Program-made: the position numbers and the translations under genes
In this document: positions 20,459-30,962 of the stretch, one piece after another
Layout: every line of letters starts with the position of its first letter
Position numbering within the stretch: the first letter of the stretch is position 1
The notes under the pieces: generated by a model
Database searches by the model: none
What the model was told of the DNA's origin: nothing
The model's input: only the letters and a program-made list of their open reading frames with translations
Source of the DNA: Hydrogenibacillus schlegelii
GTDB taxonomy: Bacteria; Bacillota; Bacilli; Thermicanales; DSM-22653
DNA length: 64,000 nucleotides
NCBI RefSeq assembly: GCF_001653195.1
Contig: NZ_JXBB01000012.1
Location: forward strand, 181,304-245,303
Direction of reading: 5' to 3'

Positions 20459-21412
20459 ATGACGGCCAGGCGAAAGGTGACCGTCATCGGCATCGCCGGC
20501 GACAGCGGCGCCGGCAAGTCGACCTTCGTCGCCGAGCTTCGGGCGCTCATCGGCGAGGAGCGCGTGACGACGATCAGCATCGACGACTATCACTCCCTCG
20601 ACCGCTTCGAGCGAAGCCGGATCGGCGTGACGGCGCTCCATCCGTGGAAGGCGAATAACCTCGGCCTCCTCATCGAGCACGTCTGGCAGCTCAAGGCCGG
20701 CCGGGCGATCGAAAAACCGATCTACGACCACAGCGACGGCCGCATCAAAGGGCCGGAGATCGTCGTCCCGCGAGACATCGTCCTCCTCGAGGGGCTTCAC
20801 ATCCTCTACCTCGAAAAGCTCCGGGAGGCGCTGGATCTCAAGATCTACTTCGACACCGACATCCGGCTCCGGGTTCGCTGGAAGGTTCGGCGGGACGCGT
20901 CGACCCGGGGGTACACGGAGGCGGAGGTGCTCGAAGAGATCGAGCGGCGAAAGCCCGACGTCCAGAATTACATCGAGCCGCAGAAGGCGTATGCCGACCT
21001 GGTCGTCCAGTACATCCCCGACGACGATCGCCCGCCGACGCCGGACGATCCGGAGCCGATCAAGGTGCGCATCGCCGAGCGGCTCAACGGCGACAAACGG
21101 CGGCTCGTCAAGTGGCTGTCCCTCGGCGCCCGCTTCGGTCTCATCGAAGCGGTCCACTATCACGACAAGATCGTCGGCGAAGAAATGGAGATCGCCGACA
21201 TCGGCGGCCGGACGCCGATGGAATCGATGCTGGCGCTCTTGGAGATGATCAGCGATAACCACCATCTGAAAGAAAAAATGAATGAAACGCATTATACCCC
21301 GATTAAAGTCACGCAATATCTAATCGCCAGCATGATCATCGAGCTCGCCTACGGCCGCGACCTGCAATTGTATCCGTCCGCCGGCGCGCCGAAAACGGCT
21401 CAGGCGAACTGA
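20459..21412 (+). CDS. prk: Phosphoribulokinase
   Basis: PRK phosphorylates ribulose 5-phosphate to RuBP, the RuBisCO substrate. The P-loop is GDSGAGKS, and TALHPWKANN, EKPIYDHSDG and LLEGLHILY resemble the plant/cyanobacterial branch. The start ATG 20459 follows AAAGGAG. About 317 residues. The protein contains no cysteine at all: the P-loop has Ala where the plant enzyme has its redox-active Cys, so thioredoxin control is ruled out. It lies between fba and gap in one operon. Confidence 0.93.
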   Translation: MTARRKVTVIGIAGDSGAGKSTFVAELRALIGEERVTTISIDDYHSLDRFERSRIGVTALHPWKANNLGLLIEHVWQLKAGRAIEKPIYDHSDGRIKGPEIVVPRDIVLLEGLHILYLEKLREALDLKIYFDTDIRLRVRWKVRRDASTRGYTEAEVLEEIERRKPDVQNYIEPQKAYADLVVQYIPDDDRPPTPDDPEPIKVRIAERLNGDKRRLVKWLSLGARFGLIEAVHYHDKIVGEEMEIADIGGRTPMESMLALLEMISDNHHLKEKMNETHYTPIKVTQYLIASMIIELAYGRDLQLYPSAGAPKTAQAN

Positions 21413-21471
21413 GGCGGAGCTTCGACGGCGGGATGTCGAACGGATCAAAAGGTGAAGATAGGAGGGAGAGT

Positions 21472-22527
21472 ATGGGAGCAAAAGTCGGCATCAGCGGCAT
21501 GGGCCGCATCGGGCGGCTCACGCTTCGGGCGGCGTGGGGCGATCCGGCCATCGACATCGTCGCCGTCAACGCCACGACCGACGCCCGGACGCTCGCCCAT
21601 CTCCTCAAGTACGACTCGGTTCAGGGGCGCTGGGGGGCCGAAATCGATGTCGACGGCGACGACCTCGTCATCGACGGCCGGCGGGTCCGGGTCGTCTCCG
21701 ACCGCGACCCGGCTCGGCTCCCGTGGGGCGACCTCGGCGTCGACGTCGTCCTCGAGGCGACCGGCAAGTTCACCACCCGGGAGGCGGCGGCGGCGCATCT
21801 GACCGCCGGGGCGAAAAAGGTCATCATCACGACCGCCGCCAAGTCCGACGACCTCATGATCGTCTACGGCGTCAACCACGAGCAGTACGACCCGGCCCGC
21901 CACCACATCATCTCCAGCTCGTCGTGCACGACGAACTGCCTTGCGCCGATCGTCGCCGTCCTCCACGAGCGGTTCGGCATCGTCGAAGGGGCGATGACGA
22001 CCGTCCACAGCTTCACGAATGACCAGCGGAGCCTCGACAACCCCCACAAAGACCTCCGGCGGGCGCGGGCGGCGAGCCAGTCGATCGTCCCGACGACGAC
22101 CGGCGCCGCCCGGGCGATCGGGAAGATCTTCCCCGAGCTTCAGGGGCGTCTGAACGGCCTTGCGATCCGCGTCCCGACGCCGACCGTCTCCCTCGTCGAC
22201 CTCGTCGTCACCGTCGAGCGGCCGGCGACGGTCGAGGCGCTGAACGCGGCCTTCGCCGAAGCCGCCGCGGGGCGCCTCCGGGGCATCCTCGACCTATCGG
22301 AAGAGCCGCTGGTCTCCGCCGACTACATCGGCAACCCCCACTCCTGTGTCATCGACGCCCTCTCGACGATGGTCATCGGCGAGCGAACGGTGAAAGTCCT
22401 CGGATGGTACGACAACGAGATGGGCTTTGCCCACCGGATGGCGGATCTCCTCCGCTACGTCGGCGCCCGGCTCGACGCCGTCCAAGATTTTGCCTCCGCC
22501 GGCGCCGGGGAGGCGCATCACGGATGA
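21472..22527 (+). CDS. gap: Glyceraldehyde-3-phosphate dehydrogenase, GapB-like
   Basis: In the Calvin cycle this enzyme reduces 1,3-bisphosphoglycerate. Motifs are GMGRIGR, the catalytic SSSCTTNC, TVHSFTNDQ and WYDNEMGF. The residue pattern NATTD after the second strand (NDLTD in NAD enzymes) and DNPHKD (DLPHKD in NAD enzymes) resembles B. subtilis GapB, which prefers NADP, so an NADPH-using biosynthetic role is inferred. ATG 21472 follows GGAGGGAG. About 351 residues, with a short extra tail. Its stop overlaps the glpX start. Confidence 0.92.
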   Translation: MGAKVGISGMGRIGRLTLRAAWGDPAIDIVAVNATTDARTLAHLLKYDSVQGRWGAEIDVDGDDLVIDGRRVRVVSDRDPARLPWGDLGVDVVLEATGKFTTREAAAAHLTAGAKKVIITTAAKSDDLMIVYGVNHEQYDPARHHIISSSSCTTNCLAPIVAVLHERFGIVEGAMTTVHSFTNDQRSLDNPHKDLRRARAASQSIVPTTTGAARAIGKIFPELQGRLNGLAIRVPTPTVSLVDLVVTVERPATVEALNAAFAEAAAGRLRGILDLSEEPLVSADYIGNPHSCVIDALSTMVIGERTVKVLGWYDNEMGFAHRMADLLRYVGARLDAVQDFASAGAGEAHHG

Positions 22528-23543
22528 GCGCGGAGATCGGGGCAAAGTCGGCCGGCCTGCGGCTCCTTACGCTTGAGATGGCCCGCGTCACCGAGGCGGC
22601 GGCCCTCTCCGCCGCCCGGTGGATGGGCCGGGGCGACAAATGGCAGGCGGACGACGCGGCGACGCAGGCGATGCGGACCGTCCTCGGCCAGATCGCCATC
22701 GACGGGACGGTCGTCATCGGAGAGGGGGAGCTGGACGAGGCGCCGATGCTCTACATCGGCGAGCGGGTCGGGACCGGCGACGGGCCGGCGGTCGACATCG
22801 CCGTCGACCCCCTGGAAGGGACGAACCTGCTGGCCACCGGCGCTCCCGGTTCCATCGCCGTCTTGGCGGTCGCGCCCAGGGGGGCGCTCCTCGGGGCGCC
22901 GGACATGTACATGGAAAAGATCGCCGTCGGGCCGAAGGCCCGCGGCCGCATCTCCCTCGATCGGCCGGTCGAAGAGAACATCCGGGCCGTCGCCGACGCC
23001 CTCGGCAAGCGGGTCGAAGACGTGGTCGTCGTCCTCCTCGACCGACCGCGGAATCAGTACATCCTCGACGCGATCCGGGCCGTCGGCGCTCGGGCCCGAC
23101 TCATCTCCGACGGCGACATCAGCCCGGCCCTCGCCACGTGCTTTGAAGAGACCGGCATCGACATGATGATGGGCATCGGCGGAGCGCCGGAAGGCGTCGT
23201 TACGGCGGTGGCGATGAAAAGCCTCGGCGGTGACTTTCAGGGGCGCCTCGTGCCGCAAAACGATGAAGAGATCGCCCGCCTGAAGGCGATGGGGGTGAAC
23301 GAGCCGACGCGCCTCTTTACGCTGGACGACCTCGTGAAAAGCGACGACGCGGTCTTCTCCGCCACCGGCGTCACCGACGGCCCGCTTCTGCCGGGGGTGC
23401 GATTTTTGCCCGGGGGTGTCGCCCACACCGTCACCCTCGTCGCCCGGGCCAAGACCCGGACCGTCCGCTTCATCCACGGGCGGCACCACCTGGCGACGAA
23501 GCCGGAGGCGGTCCGGCGGTTGACCGGGGAGGGAAGCGGATGA
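22524..23543 (+). CDS. glpX: Class II fructose-1,6-bisphosphatase (GlpX type)
   Basis: This metal-dependent phosphatase hydrolyses FBP and, in autotrophs, often SBP. Signatures are EGELDEAPML, VDPLEGTNL, DGDISPA and MGIGGAPEGVV. About 339 residues, starting at ATG 22524 in an ATGA overlap with gap. No separate class I FBPase or SBPase gene is in the cluster, so it probably does both jobs; that is inference. It is followed by rpe with the same four-base overlap. Confidence 0.93.
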   Translation: MSAEIGAKSAGLRLLTLEMARVTEAAALSAARWMGRGDKWQADDAATQAMRTVLGQIAIDGTVVIGEGELDEAPMLYIGERVGTGDGPAVDIAVDPLEGTNLLATGAPGSIAVLAVAPRGALLGAPDMYMEKIAVGPKARGRISLDRPVEENIRAVADALGKRVEDVVVVLLDRPRNQYILDAIRAVGARARLISDGDISPALATCFEETGIDMMMGIGGAPEGVVTAVAMKSLGGDFQGRLVPQNDEEIARLKAMGVNEPTRLFTLDDLVKSDDAVFSATGVTDGPLLPGVRFLPGGVAHTVTLVARAKTRTVRFIHGRHHLATKPEAVRRLTGEGSG

Positions 23544-24259
23544 GCGGACGCTCCTTCGGCGGGGAGGCGGTCCGGATCGCGCCGTCGATCCTGTCGGCAG
23601 ACTTCGGCCGCCTGGCCGACGAGATCCGGGACGTCGAGGCCGGCGGCGCGGACCTCATCCACATCGACGTGATGGACGGCCGATTTGTGCCGAACATCAC
23701 CATCGGCCTCCCGGTCGTCCGGGCGATCCGGCCGGTGACGCGCCTCCCCCTCGACGTCCACCTCATGATCGTCGAGCCGGAGCGCTATCTCGTCGAGTTC
23801 GTCGCCGCCGGAGCGGACATCGTCTCGTTTCACCTCGAGGCGACGCCCCACGCCCACCGGGCGCTGCAGATGATTCGCGCCGCCGGCGCCCGGGCGGCGG
23901 TGGCGATCACGCCCCAGACGCCGGCGGAAGCCGTCCGGCACCTCATTCCCGACCTGGACATGGTCCTCGTCATGACGGTGAACCCCGGCTTCGGCGGCCA
24001 GGCGTTCATCCCCCAGATGGTGGACAAAGTCCGAACGCTCCGGGCGATGCTCGATGCGGCCGGCCGGTCGGACGTGGCGATCGAGGTAGACGGCGGTATC
24101 GACGTCGAGACGGTGCCGGCGATCGTCGCCGCCGGCGCTCGGGTGCTCGTCGCCGGGACGGCGGTCTTCGGCGCTCGGGACCGGCGGGCTGCGATCGGCA
24201 CCCTCCGATCGGCCGGGGAGGAGGCGATGAAGGCCGCCGGGGGAGCGACGGAACGATGA
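23540..24259 (+). CDS. rpe: Ribulose-phosphate 3-epimerase
   Basis: Rpe interconverts xylulose 5-phosphate and ribulose 5-phosphate, feeding prk. The TIM-barrel signatures APSILSADF, HIDVMDGRFVPNITIG, VMTVNPGFGGQ and IEVDGGI carry the metal ligands and catalytic acids. At 239 residues it is slightly long, with a Gly/Ala/Thr tail. It is the last gene of the fba operon; an AT-rich intergenic stretch precedes cbbL. Confidence 0.94.
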   Translation: MSGRSFGGEAVRIAPSILSADFGRLADEIRDVEAGGADLIHIDVMDGRFVPNITIGLPVVRAIRPVTRLPLDVHLMIVEPERYLVEFVAAGADIVSFHLEATPHAHRALQMIRAAGARAAVAITPQTPAEAVRHLIPDLDMVLVMTVNPGFGGQAFIPQMVDKVRTLRAMLDAAGRSDVAIEVDGGIDVETVPAIVAAGARVLVAGTAVFGARDRRAAIGTLRSAGEEAMKAAGGATER

Positions 24260-24336
24260 GGAAAGCGGAACGATGCGGGAAGCGACGCGATGCGGGGGGC
24301 CTTTCCGATCGGGCCGGCCTCATGGATAAGGGAAAA

Positions 24337-24362
24337 CTTATAGCATAAGGAATTGATTATCA
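24337..24362 (+). promoter_or_regulatory. Paired palindromes upstream of cbbL, candidate CbbR site
   Basis: CTTATAGCATAAG (24337-24349) and TGATTATCA (24354-24362) are short perfect palindromes with single- or three-base centres in the only AT-rich stretch between rpe and cbbL. LysR regulators bind T-N(x)-A dyads, and a cbbR-like gene lies at 32517. No convincing -35/-10 pair was found, so the promoter position is open. Confidence 0.4.
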
Positions 24363-24413
24363 TAGGCCAAGCAAATCGCTATTTTACTTTTCCGTCATTC
24401 GGCATTACGCTGA

Positions 24414-25916
<1,503 letters not shown>

Positions 25917-25941
25917 GATGGGCAAGCGAGGAGGGATGGCG

Positions 25942-26370
25942 ATGTCGTTTCGCCTGACGCAGGGGACGTTTTCCTACCTTCCCGATTTGACCGATGAAGA
26001 GATCGCCAAGCAGGTGCAGTACGCCCTCGATCGCGGGTGGGCGATCAACATCGAATTCACGGACGACCCGCACCCGCGGAACGTCTACTGGGACATGTGG
26101 GGACTTCCGATGTTCGACCTTCAGGACCCGTCGGCGGTCCTGTATGAGATTCAAAAGTGCCGTGAGGCGTACCCGAACCACTACATCCGGGTGAGCGCCT
26201 ACGATCGGAGCTACGGCCGCCAGACGATTGCGCTGCAGTTTATCGTCCACCGGCCGAAGCACGAGCTCGGCTTCCACGTCATCCGTCAGGAAGTTCGGGA
26301 CCGGCAGATCCGCTACACCCTCCACAGCTATGCCACCGACCGGCCGAAAGGGGAGCGGTACGTCGACTGA
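25942..26370 (+). CDS. cbbS: RuBisCO small subunit
   Basis: The small subunit completes the L8S8 holoenzyme. The N-terminal [16 protein letters not shown] and [13 protein letters not shown] are typical of red-type CbbS, as is the roughly 30-residue C-terminal extension. ATG 25942 is six bases after GAGGAGGG; two upstream in-frame ATGs overlap that site. About 142 residues. It lies 25 bases after cbbL. Confidence 0.95.
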   Translation: MSFRLTQGTFSYLPDLTDEEIAKQVQYALDRGWAINIEFTDDPHPRNVYWDMWGLPMFDLQDPSAVLYEIQKCREAYPNHYIRVSAYDRSYGRQTIALQFIVHRPKHELGFHVIRQEVRDRQIRYTLHSYATDRPKGERYVD

Positions 26371-26371
26371 C

Positions 26372-26443
26372 CGCGGACCGTCGGCCGATCGCGAACCGTC
26401 TGGCGATCGCGGACCGTCGATCGAGCGCGGTCTGACGACCGAC
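26372..26443 (+). repeat. Four imperfect 18-bp tandem repeats between cbbS and cbbX
   Basis: Units begin at 26372, 26390, 26408 and 26426: CGCGGACCGTCGGCCGAT, CGCGAACCGTCTGGCGAT, CGCGGACCGTCGATCGAG, then a diverged CGCGGTCTGACGACCGAC. The tract starts two bases after the cbbS stop. The remaining 97 bases to cbbX hold only its Shine-Dalgarno. No function is known. Confidence 0.7.
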
Positions 26444-26540
26444 CGAACCCCGAACGAGGCGGAGGGTGAAAAGAGGCGGAGCGCGAACAACGGAACGGGG
26501 CGACGAGGCCGAGGAGCGGCCCGGGAAAGGAGGAGAGCGC

Positions 26541-27476
26541 ATGACCCTGCGTCCGGAAGCGGAGGCGGCGGAGGCGCCGAAGGCGCTCGAGGCGCTCACG
26601 CCGGAGGAACTCGCCCGTTCGGCGGACCTCAAGGCCTTCGTCCGGGAGACGGCGATCGATGAGGTGCTCGATCAGCTGGACCGGGAGCTCGTTGGACTGA
26701 AACCGGTGAAGATGAAGATCCGGGAGATCGCCGCCCTCCTCCTCGTCGATCGCCTCCGGCGGAGCGTCGGCCTGAAGACGCCGCCGCCGACGTTGCACAT
26801 GTCCTTTACCGGCAACCCCGGCACCGGCAAAACGACCGTCGCCCTTCGGATGGCCCAGATCCTGCACCGGCTGGGCTACGTCCGGAAGGGGCACCTCGTC
26901 GCCGTCACCCGGGACGACCTCGTCGGGCAGTACATCGGCCACACGGCCCCGAAGACGAAGGAAGTGCTCAAGCGGGCGATGGGCGGGGTGCTGTTCATCG
27001 ACGAGGCGTACTACCTGTACCGGCCGGAAAACGAGCGGGACTACGGCCAGGAAGCGATCGAGATCCTGCTTCAGGTGATGGAGACCCACCGGGACGATCT
27101 CGTCGTCATCCTCGCCGGCTATAAGGAAAAAATGGACCAGTTCTTCCGTTCGAACCCCGGCATGCGCTCCCGAATCGCCCACCACATCGATTTTCCGGAC
27201 TACACCCTCGACGAGCTCCTCGAGATCGCCCGCCTCATGCTGCGGGAGCAGGGGTATCGCTTCACGCCGGCGGCGGAAGAGGCCTTCCGCCGGTACCTGG
27301 AGCGACGGATGCAAATGCCTCATTTCGCCAACGCCCGCAGCGTCCGGAACGCCCTCGACCGGGCGCGGCTCAGGCAGGCGAACCGGCTCTTCGCCCGCGG
27401 CGCGTGCACCGTCGCCGACCTCGTGACGATCGATGCCGCCGACATCCTGCAGAGCCGCGTGTTTCAGGACGGCTGA
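26541..27476 (+). CDS. cbbX: CbbX, red-type RuBisCO activase (AAA+)
   Basis: CbbX pulls the C-terminus of red-type RbcL to release inhibitory sugar phosphates from RuBisCO. Walker A GNPGTGKT is at about residues 91-98, Walker B is [10 protein letters not shown], the sensor region is LAGYKEKM and the arginine finger region is NPGMRSRI. About 311 residues; ATG 26541 follows AAAGGAGGAG. It closes the RuBisCO unit and confirms the red-type assignment of cbbL. Confidence 0.95.
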   Translation: MTLRPEAEAAEAPKALEALTPEELARSADLKAFVRETAIDEVLDQLDRELVGLKPVKMKIREIAALLLVDRLRRSVGLKTPPPTLHMSFTGNPGTGKTTVALRMAQILHRLGYVRKGHLVAVTRDDLVGQYIGHTAPKTKEVLKRAMGGVLFIDEAYYLYRPENERDYGQEAIEILLQVMETHRDDLVVILAGYKEKMDQFFRSNPGMRSRIAHHIDFPDYTLDELLEIARLMLREQGYRFTPAAEEAFRRYLERRMQMPHFANARSVRNALDRARLRQANRLFARGACTVADLVTIDAADILQSRVFQDG

Positions 27477-27521
27477 GGCGGCGTCGACCGGCCCGCTCGG
27501 ATGACCGGGCCGCCGGCGGTC

Positions 27522-27550
27522 TTCCGACGGCGGCCGACATCGTTTACAAT
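27522..27550 (+). promoter_or_regulatory. Candidate promoter upstream of the NADP reductase gene
   Basis: TTCCGA (27522-27527) and TACAAT (27545-27550) are separated by 17 bases. The -10 is strong and the -35 poor, as seen for activator-dependent promoters. The transcript would begin inside the hairpin described next. Confidence 0.5.
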
Positions 27551-27551
27551 A

Positions 27552-27590
27552 GCAAGGAGGCCCGTCGCTGGTGCTCCTTGCATCTTTTTA
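27552..27590 (+). terminator. Terminator or attenuator hairpin before the NADP reductase gene
   Basis: GCAAGGAG (27552-27559) pairs with CTCCTTGC (27574-27581) across a 14-base loop and is followed by ATCTTTTTA. It could end the cbbLSX transcript, which has no better terminator. Because the -10 element immediately upstream predicts a start near 27557, the intact stem would form only in read-through RNA. Confidence 0.6.
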
Positions 27591-27666
27591 CTTGATCTCC
27601 TTTTTGCGCGGGTCCGCGGGCCGAACGCTCGGAGCCGGGGAACGAAGGGTCAGGAGGGATGCGAAC

Positions 27667-28674
27667 GTGTCAAGCGAACAAGTGTTTGACGTCACCGTCA
27701 TCGGCGGCGGTCCGGCGGGACTGTTTGCCGCGTTTTACTGCGGCATGCGGGACCTCTCCTGCCAGATCATCGACAGCTTGCCGGAGCTGGGTGGGCAGCT
27801 CACGGCCCTGTATCCGGAAAAGTACATCTACGACGTCGGCGGGTTTCCGAAGATCCGGGCCAAGGAGCTGGTCGAGCAGCTCAAAGCCCAAGCCATGCAA
27901 TTTTCTCCGGCCGTCTTTCTCGAAGAGCAGGTCACCGGCCTGACGAAGACCGACGACGGGCTGTTCGTCCTCGAAACGACGAAGGCCGTCCGCCGGAGCC
28001 GGGCGGTGATCATCGCCGGCGGCGTCGGCACGTTTACGCCCCGGAAGCTTCCGGCCAAGGGCGCCGAAGCGTACGAAGGGAAGGGCGTCCATTATTTTCT
28101 TCCGTCGGCGGAGCCGTTTCGCGGCAAGCGGGTGCTCGTCGTCGGCGGCGGCGATTCGGCGGTCGACTACGCCCTCATGCTGGAGCCGGTGGCGGAGAAG
28201 GTCATCCTCATCCATCGTCGGGATCAGTTCCGGGCGCACGAACATAGCGTCAAGCAGCTCTTTGAGTCGTCGGTCGAGGTGCGGACGTTTACCGAACTTC
28301 TGGACGTGAAAGGCGACGGCAAGGTGGAGGCGGTGACGGTCATCCACAACCAGACGAAGGAGACGGACGAGATCGCCGTCGATGCCGTCGTAAGCGGTCT
28401 CGGCTTTGTCGCCTCCCTCGGCCCGATCAAAAACTGGGGCCTGGAGATCGAAGGGAACAGCATCGTCGTCAACTCGAAGATGGAGACGAACATTCCGGGG
28501 GTCTACGCGATCGGCGACATCAACACGTATCCGGGCAAGGTGAAGCTCATCGCCGTCGGCCTCGGCGAGGCGCCGATCGCGGTGTCGAACGCGAAGACGT
28601 ACATCGATCCGACGGCGAAGCTGGCGACGATCCATTCGAGCGATCGGACCGACATCCCCGTCGGCCGGGCATGA
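27667..28674 (+). CDS. Ferredoxin/flavodoxin-NADP+ reductase, YumC type
   Basis: This is a thioredoxin-reductase-like flavoprotein that moves electrons between reduced ferredoxin and NADP+. FAD-binding [12 protein letters not shown] is at the N-terminus, the NADP-binding [12 protein letters not shown] mid-protein, and [10 protein letters not shown] near the end. The CxxC pair of true thioredoxin reductases is absent, which supports FNR over TrxB. GTG 27667 is eight bases after AGGAGGG; the longer frame upstream is leader sequence. About 335 residues, like B. subtilis YumC. Its place between cbbX and tkt suggests a role in NADPH balance for CO2 fixation. Confidence 0.88.
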   Translation: MSSEQVFDVTVIGGGPAGLFAAFYCGMRDLSCQIIDSLPELGGQLTALYPEKYIYDVGGFPKIRAKELVEQLKAQAMQFSPAVFLEEQVTGLTKTDDGLFVLETTKAVRRSRAVIIAGGVGTFTPRKLPAKGAEAYEGKGVHYFLPSAEPFRGKRVLVVGGGDSAVDYALMLEPVAEKVILIHRRDQFRAHEHSVKQLFESSVEVRTFTELLDVKGDGKVEAVTVIHNQTKETDEIAVDAVVSGLGFVASLGPIKNWGLEIEGNSIVVNSKMETNIPGVYAIGDINTYPGKVKLIAVGLGEAPIAVSNAKTYIDPTAKLATIHSSDRTDIPVGRA

Positions 28675-28729
28675 TCGTTCCGGTCCGGCCGCCGCCAAAC
28701 GGAGTCGCCGAGAAAGGAGCGGACGATCG

Positions 28730-30778
28730 GTGGGGGAAGCTGAGGCGCGTGCCATCGCCGCCATCCGGGCCCTGGCCATCGACGCCATCGAACGGGCGCA
28801 GTCGGGTCACCCGGGCCTCCCGATGGGGGCGGCGCCGATGGCCTACGTTCTTTGGACGAGGCATCTTGTGCACAACCCGAAAAACCCGGCCTGGCCCGAC
28901 CGCGACCGCTTCATCCTCTCCGCCGGCCACGGGTCGATGCTCCTCTATGCCCTCCTTCACCTTACCGGCTACGACGTCAGCCTCGACGATCTGAAGGCGT
29001 TTCGGCAGTGGGGATCGAAGACGCCGGGGCATCCGGAGTACGGCCACACGCCGGGGGTGGAAGCGACGACGGGCCCCCTCGGCCAGGGGATCGCCATGGC
29101 GGTCGGCATGGCGATGGCGGAGCGGCACCTCGCCGCCCGCTTCAACCGGCCGGGTTTTCCGATCGTCGACCATTATACCTACACCCTCGTCGGCGACGGC
29201 GACCTCATGGAAGGGGTGGCGGCGGAGGCGGCGTCCCTTGCCGGCCACCTCAAGCTCGGCCGGCTGATCGCCCTTTACGACTCGAACGACGTCTCCCTCG
29301 ACGGGAGCACCGACAAGGCCTTTACGGAAGACGTCGCCCTCCGGTTTCGGGCATACGGCTGGCAGGTGCTCCGCGTCGACGACGGCCACGACCTCGAGGC
29401 GATCGACCGGGCGATCGCGGCGGCCAAGGCGGAAGCCGAGCGGCCGAGCCTCATCATCGTTCGGACCGTCATCGGCTACGGGAGCGCGAAGGCCGGGACG
29501 AGCGCCGTCCACGGGGCGCCCCTCGGGCCGGAGGACGCCGCCCGGGCGAAGGCGGCGTACGGCTGGTTCCATCCGCCGTTTGACGTGCCGGACGACGTCC
29601 GGGCGCACTTCGCCGAGGTCGCCCGCCGGGGCGAAGCGGCGGAGGCCAAGTGGCGGGACCTTTTCGAGCGCTACCGGGCGGAACACCCGGCGCTCGCCGA
29701 CGCTTTCCTGGCGGCCCTGGAACGGAAGCTGCCCGATGACCTCGCGGCGGCGCTGCCTACGTTTGCGCCGGGGGAGAAGAAGATCGCCACCCGGGACGCT
29801 TCCGGGACGGTGCTGAACGCCCTGGCGCAGGCGATCCCGACCTTGATCGGCGGATCGGCGGACCTCGCCTCGTCGAACAAGACGACGCTCAAGGGAGAGG
29901 CGGATTTCGGGCCGCCGGATTACGCCGGCCGGAACATCTGGTTCGGCGTCCGGGAACACGCCATGGGGGCGATCTTAAACGGGATGGCCCTCCACGGCGG
30001 TCTCGTCGTCTACGGGGGGACGTTTTTCGTCTTCTCCGATTACCTCCGGCCGGCGATGCGCCTGTCCGCCCTGATGGGGGTCCCGGTCCTCTACGTGCTG
30101 ACCCATGACAGCATCGCCGTCGGCGAGGACGGGCCGACGCACCAGCCGATCGAGCATCTGGCGTCGCTCCGGGCGATGCCGAACCTCTTCGTCTTCCGGC
30201 CGGCGGACGCCAACGAGACGGCGGCCGCCTACGCTGCGGCCCTCGCGGCGCCGAAGACGCCGTCCGCCCTCGTCCTTTCCCGTCAGGGTCTGCCGGTTCT
30301 GCCCGAGACGGCGGAGCGGGCGATGGAGGGGGTCCGCCGGGGCGGTTACGTCCTGTACGAGGCCGGCTTTCGCCGGGATCGGCCGCGGGTAATCTTCATC
30401 GCCACCGGTTCCGAGGTGGCCCTCGCCCGGCAGGCGGCGGAGCGGCTCTTTGGCGAAGGGGTCGGCGTCCGGGTGGTGAGCCTTCCGTGCTGGGAGCTTT
30501 TCGAAGCGCAGCCGGACGACTACCGCCGGGCGGTGCTCCCGCCGGAGGTCCGGGCTCGGGTGACGGTGGAGATGGCGTCGCCGTTCGGTTGGGAGCGGTA
30601 CGCCGGCGAGGCCGGCGTGATCGTCGGCATCGACCGCTTCGGCGCGTCGGCGCCGGGCGAGGTGCTCGTCGAGCGATTCGGCTTTACCGCCGAGCGACTC
30701 GTGGCGGCGGCCCGGGAGGCGCTCCGGCGGGCCGGGGAAGCCGTCGGGATGCCGGCGGGAGACGACCGCGGCGCTTGA
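28730..30778 (+). CDS. tkt: Transketolase
   Basis: This TPP-dependent enzyme moves two-carbon units in the regenerative part of the Calvin cycle. The N-terminal TPP domain shows [17 protein letters not shown] and [19 protein letters not shown]; the pyrimidine domain shows [19 protein letters not shown]. About 682 residues, slightly longer than usual. The start is GTG 28730, 11 bases after GAAAGGAG. The last residues form a short Ala/Gly tail. It lies between the NADP reductase and nuoM. Confidence 0.95.
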   Translation: MGEAEARAIAAIRALAIDAIERAQSGHPGLPMGAAPMAYVLWTRHLVHNPKNPAWPDRDRFILSAGHGSMLLYALLHLTGYDVSLDDLKAFRQWGSKTPGHPEYGHTPGVEATTGPLGQGIAMAVGMAMAERHLAARFNRPGFPIVDHYTYTLVGDGDLMEGVAAEAASLAGHLKLGRLIALYDSNDVSLDGSTDKAFTEDVALRFRAYGWQVLRVDDGHDLEAIDRAIAAAKAEAERPSLIIVRTVIGYGSAKAGTSAVHGAPLGPEDAARAKAAYGWFHPPFDVPDDVRAHFAEVARRGEAAEAKWRDLFERYRAEHPALADAFLAALERKLPDDLAAALPTFAPGEKKIATRDASGTVLNALAQAIPTLIGGSADLASSNKTTLKGEADFGPPDYAGRNIWFGVREHAMGAILNGMALHGGLVVYGGTFFVFSDYLRPAMRLSALMGVPVLYVLTHDSIAVGEDGPTHQPIEHLASLRAMPNLFVFRPADANETAAAYAAALAAPKTPSALVLSRQGLPVLPETAERAMEGVRRGGYVLYEAGFRRDRPRVIFIATGSEVALARQAAERLFGEGVGVRVVSLPCWELFEAQPDDYRRAVLPPEVRARVTVEMASPFGWERYAGEAGVIVGIDRFGASAPGEVLVERFGFTAERLVAAAREALRRAGEAVGMPAGDDRGA

Positions 30779-30857
30779 GCGGCCGTTCACAATCGTTTTT
30801 CCGGGCGCGCGGGAGGTTGACCATTTGCCGGCGGCGACGCCGGCGGAAGGGAAGCGG

Positions 30858-30885
30858 GCGCCAGGCGCCGCAAGGCGTCTGGCGC
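30858..30885 (+). other. 12-bp hairpin with GCAA tetraloop between tkt and nuoM
   Basis: GCGCCAGGCGCC (30858-30869) pairs with GGCGTCTGGCGC (30874-30885), with one G-U wobble, around a GCAA loop, a stable GNRA tetraloop. TTTT follows only eight bases later. It may be a weak terminator for tkt or an RNA stabiliser. Confidence 0.5.
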
Positions 30886-30962
30886 CGAACCGTTTTCGGA
30901 TTTTGTGTCCGAATAGAACAAAGGCCGTTCTTTTTCACAAAAGGATGAAAGGCGGGGAGAAG

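Noticed and set aside
26228..26662. Plus-strand frame with DRGPS hexapeptide repeats
   Set aside because: The repeats come from the 18-bp DNA minisatellite; the frame overlaps cbbS and cbbX and has no ribosome-binding site.
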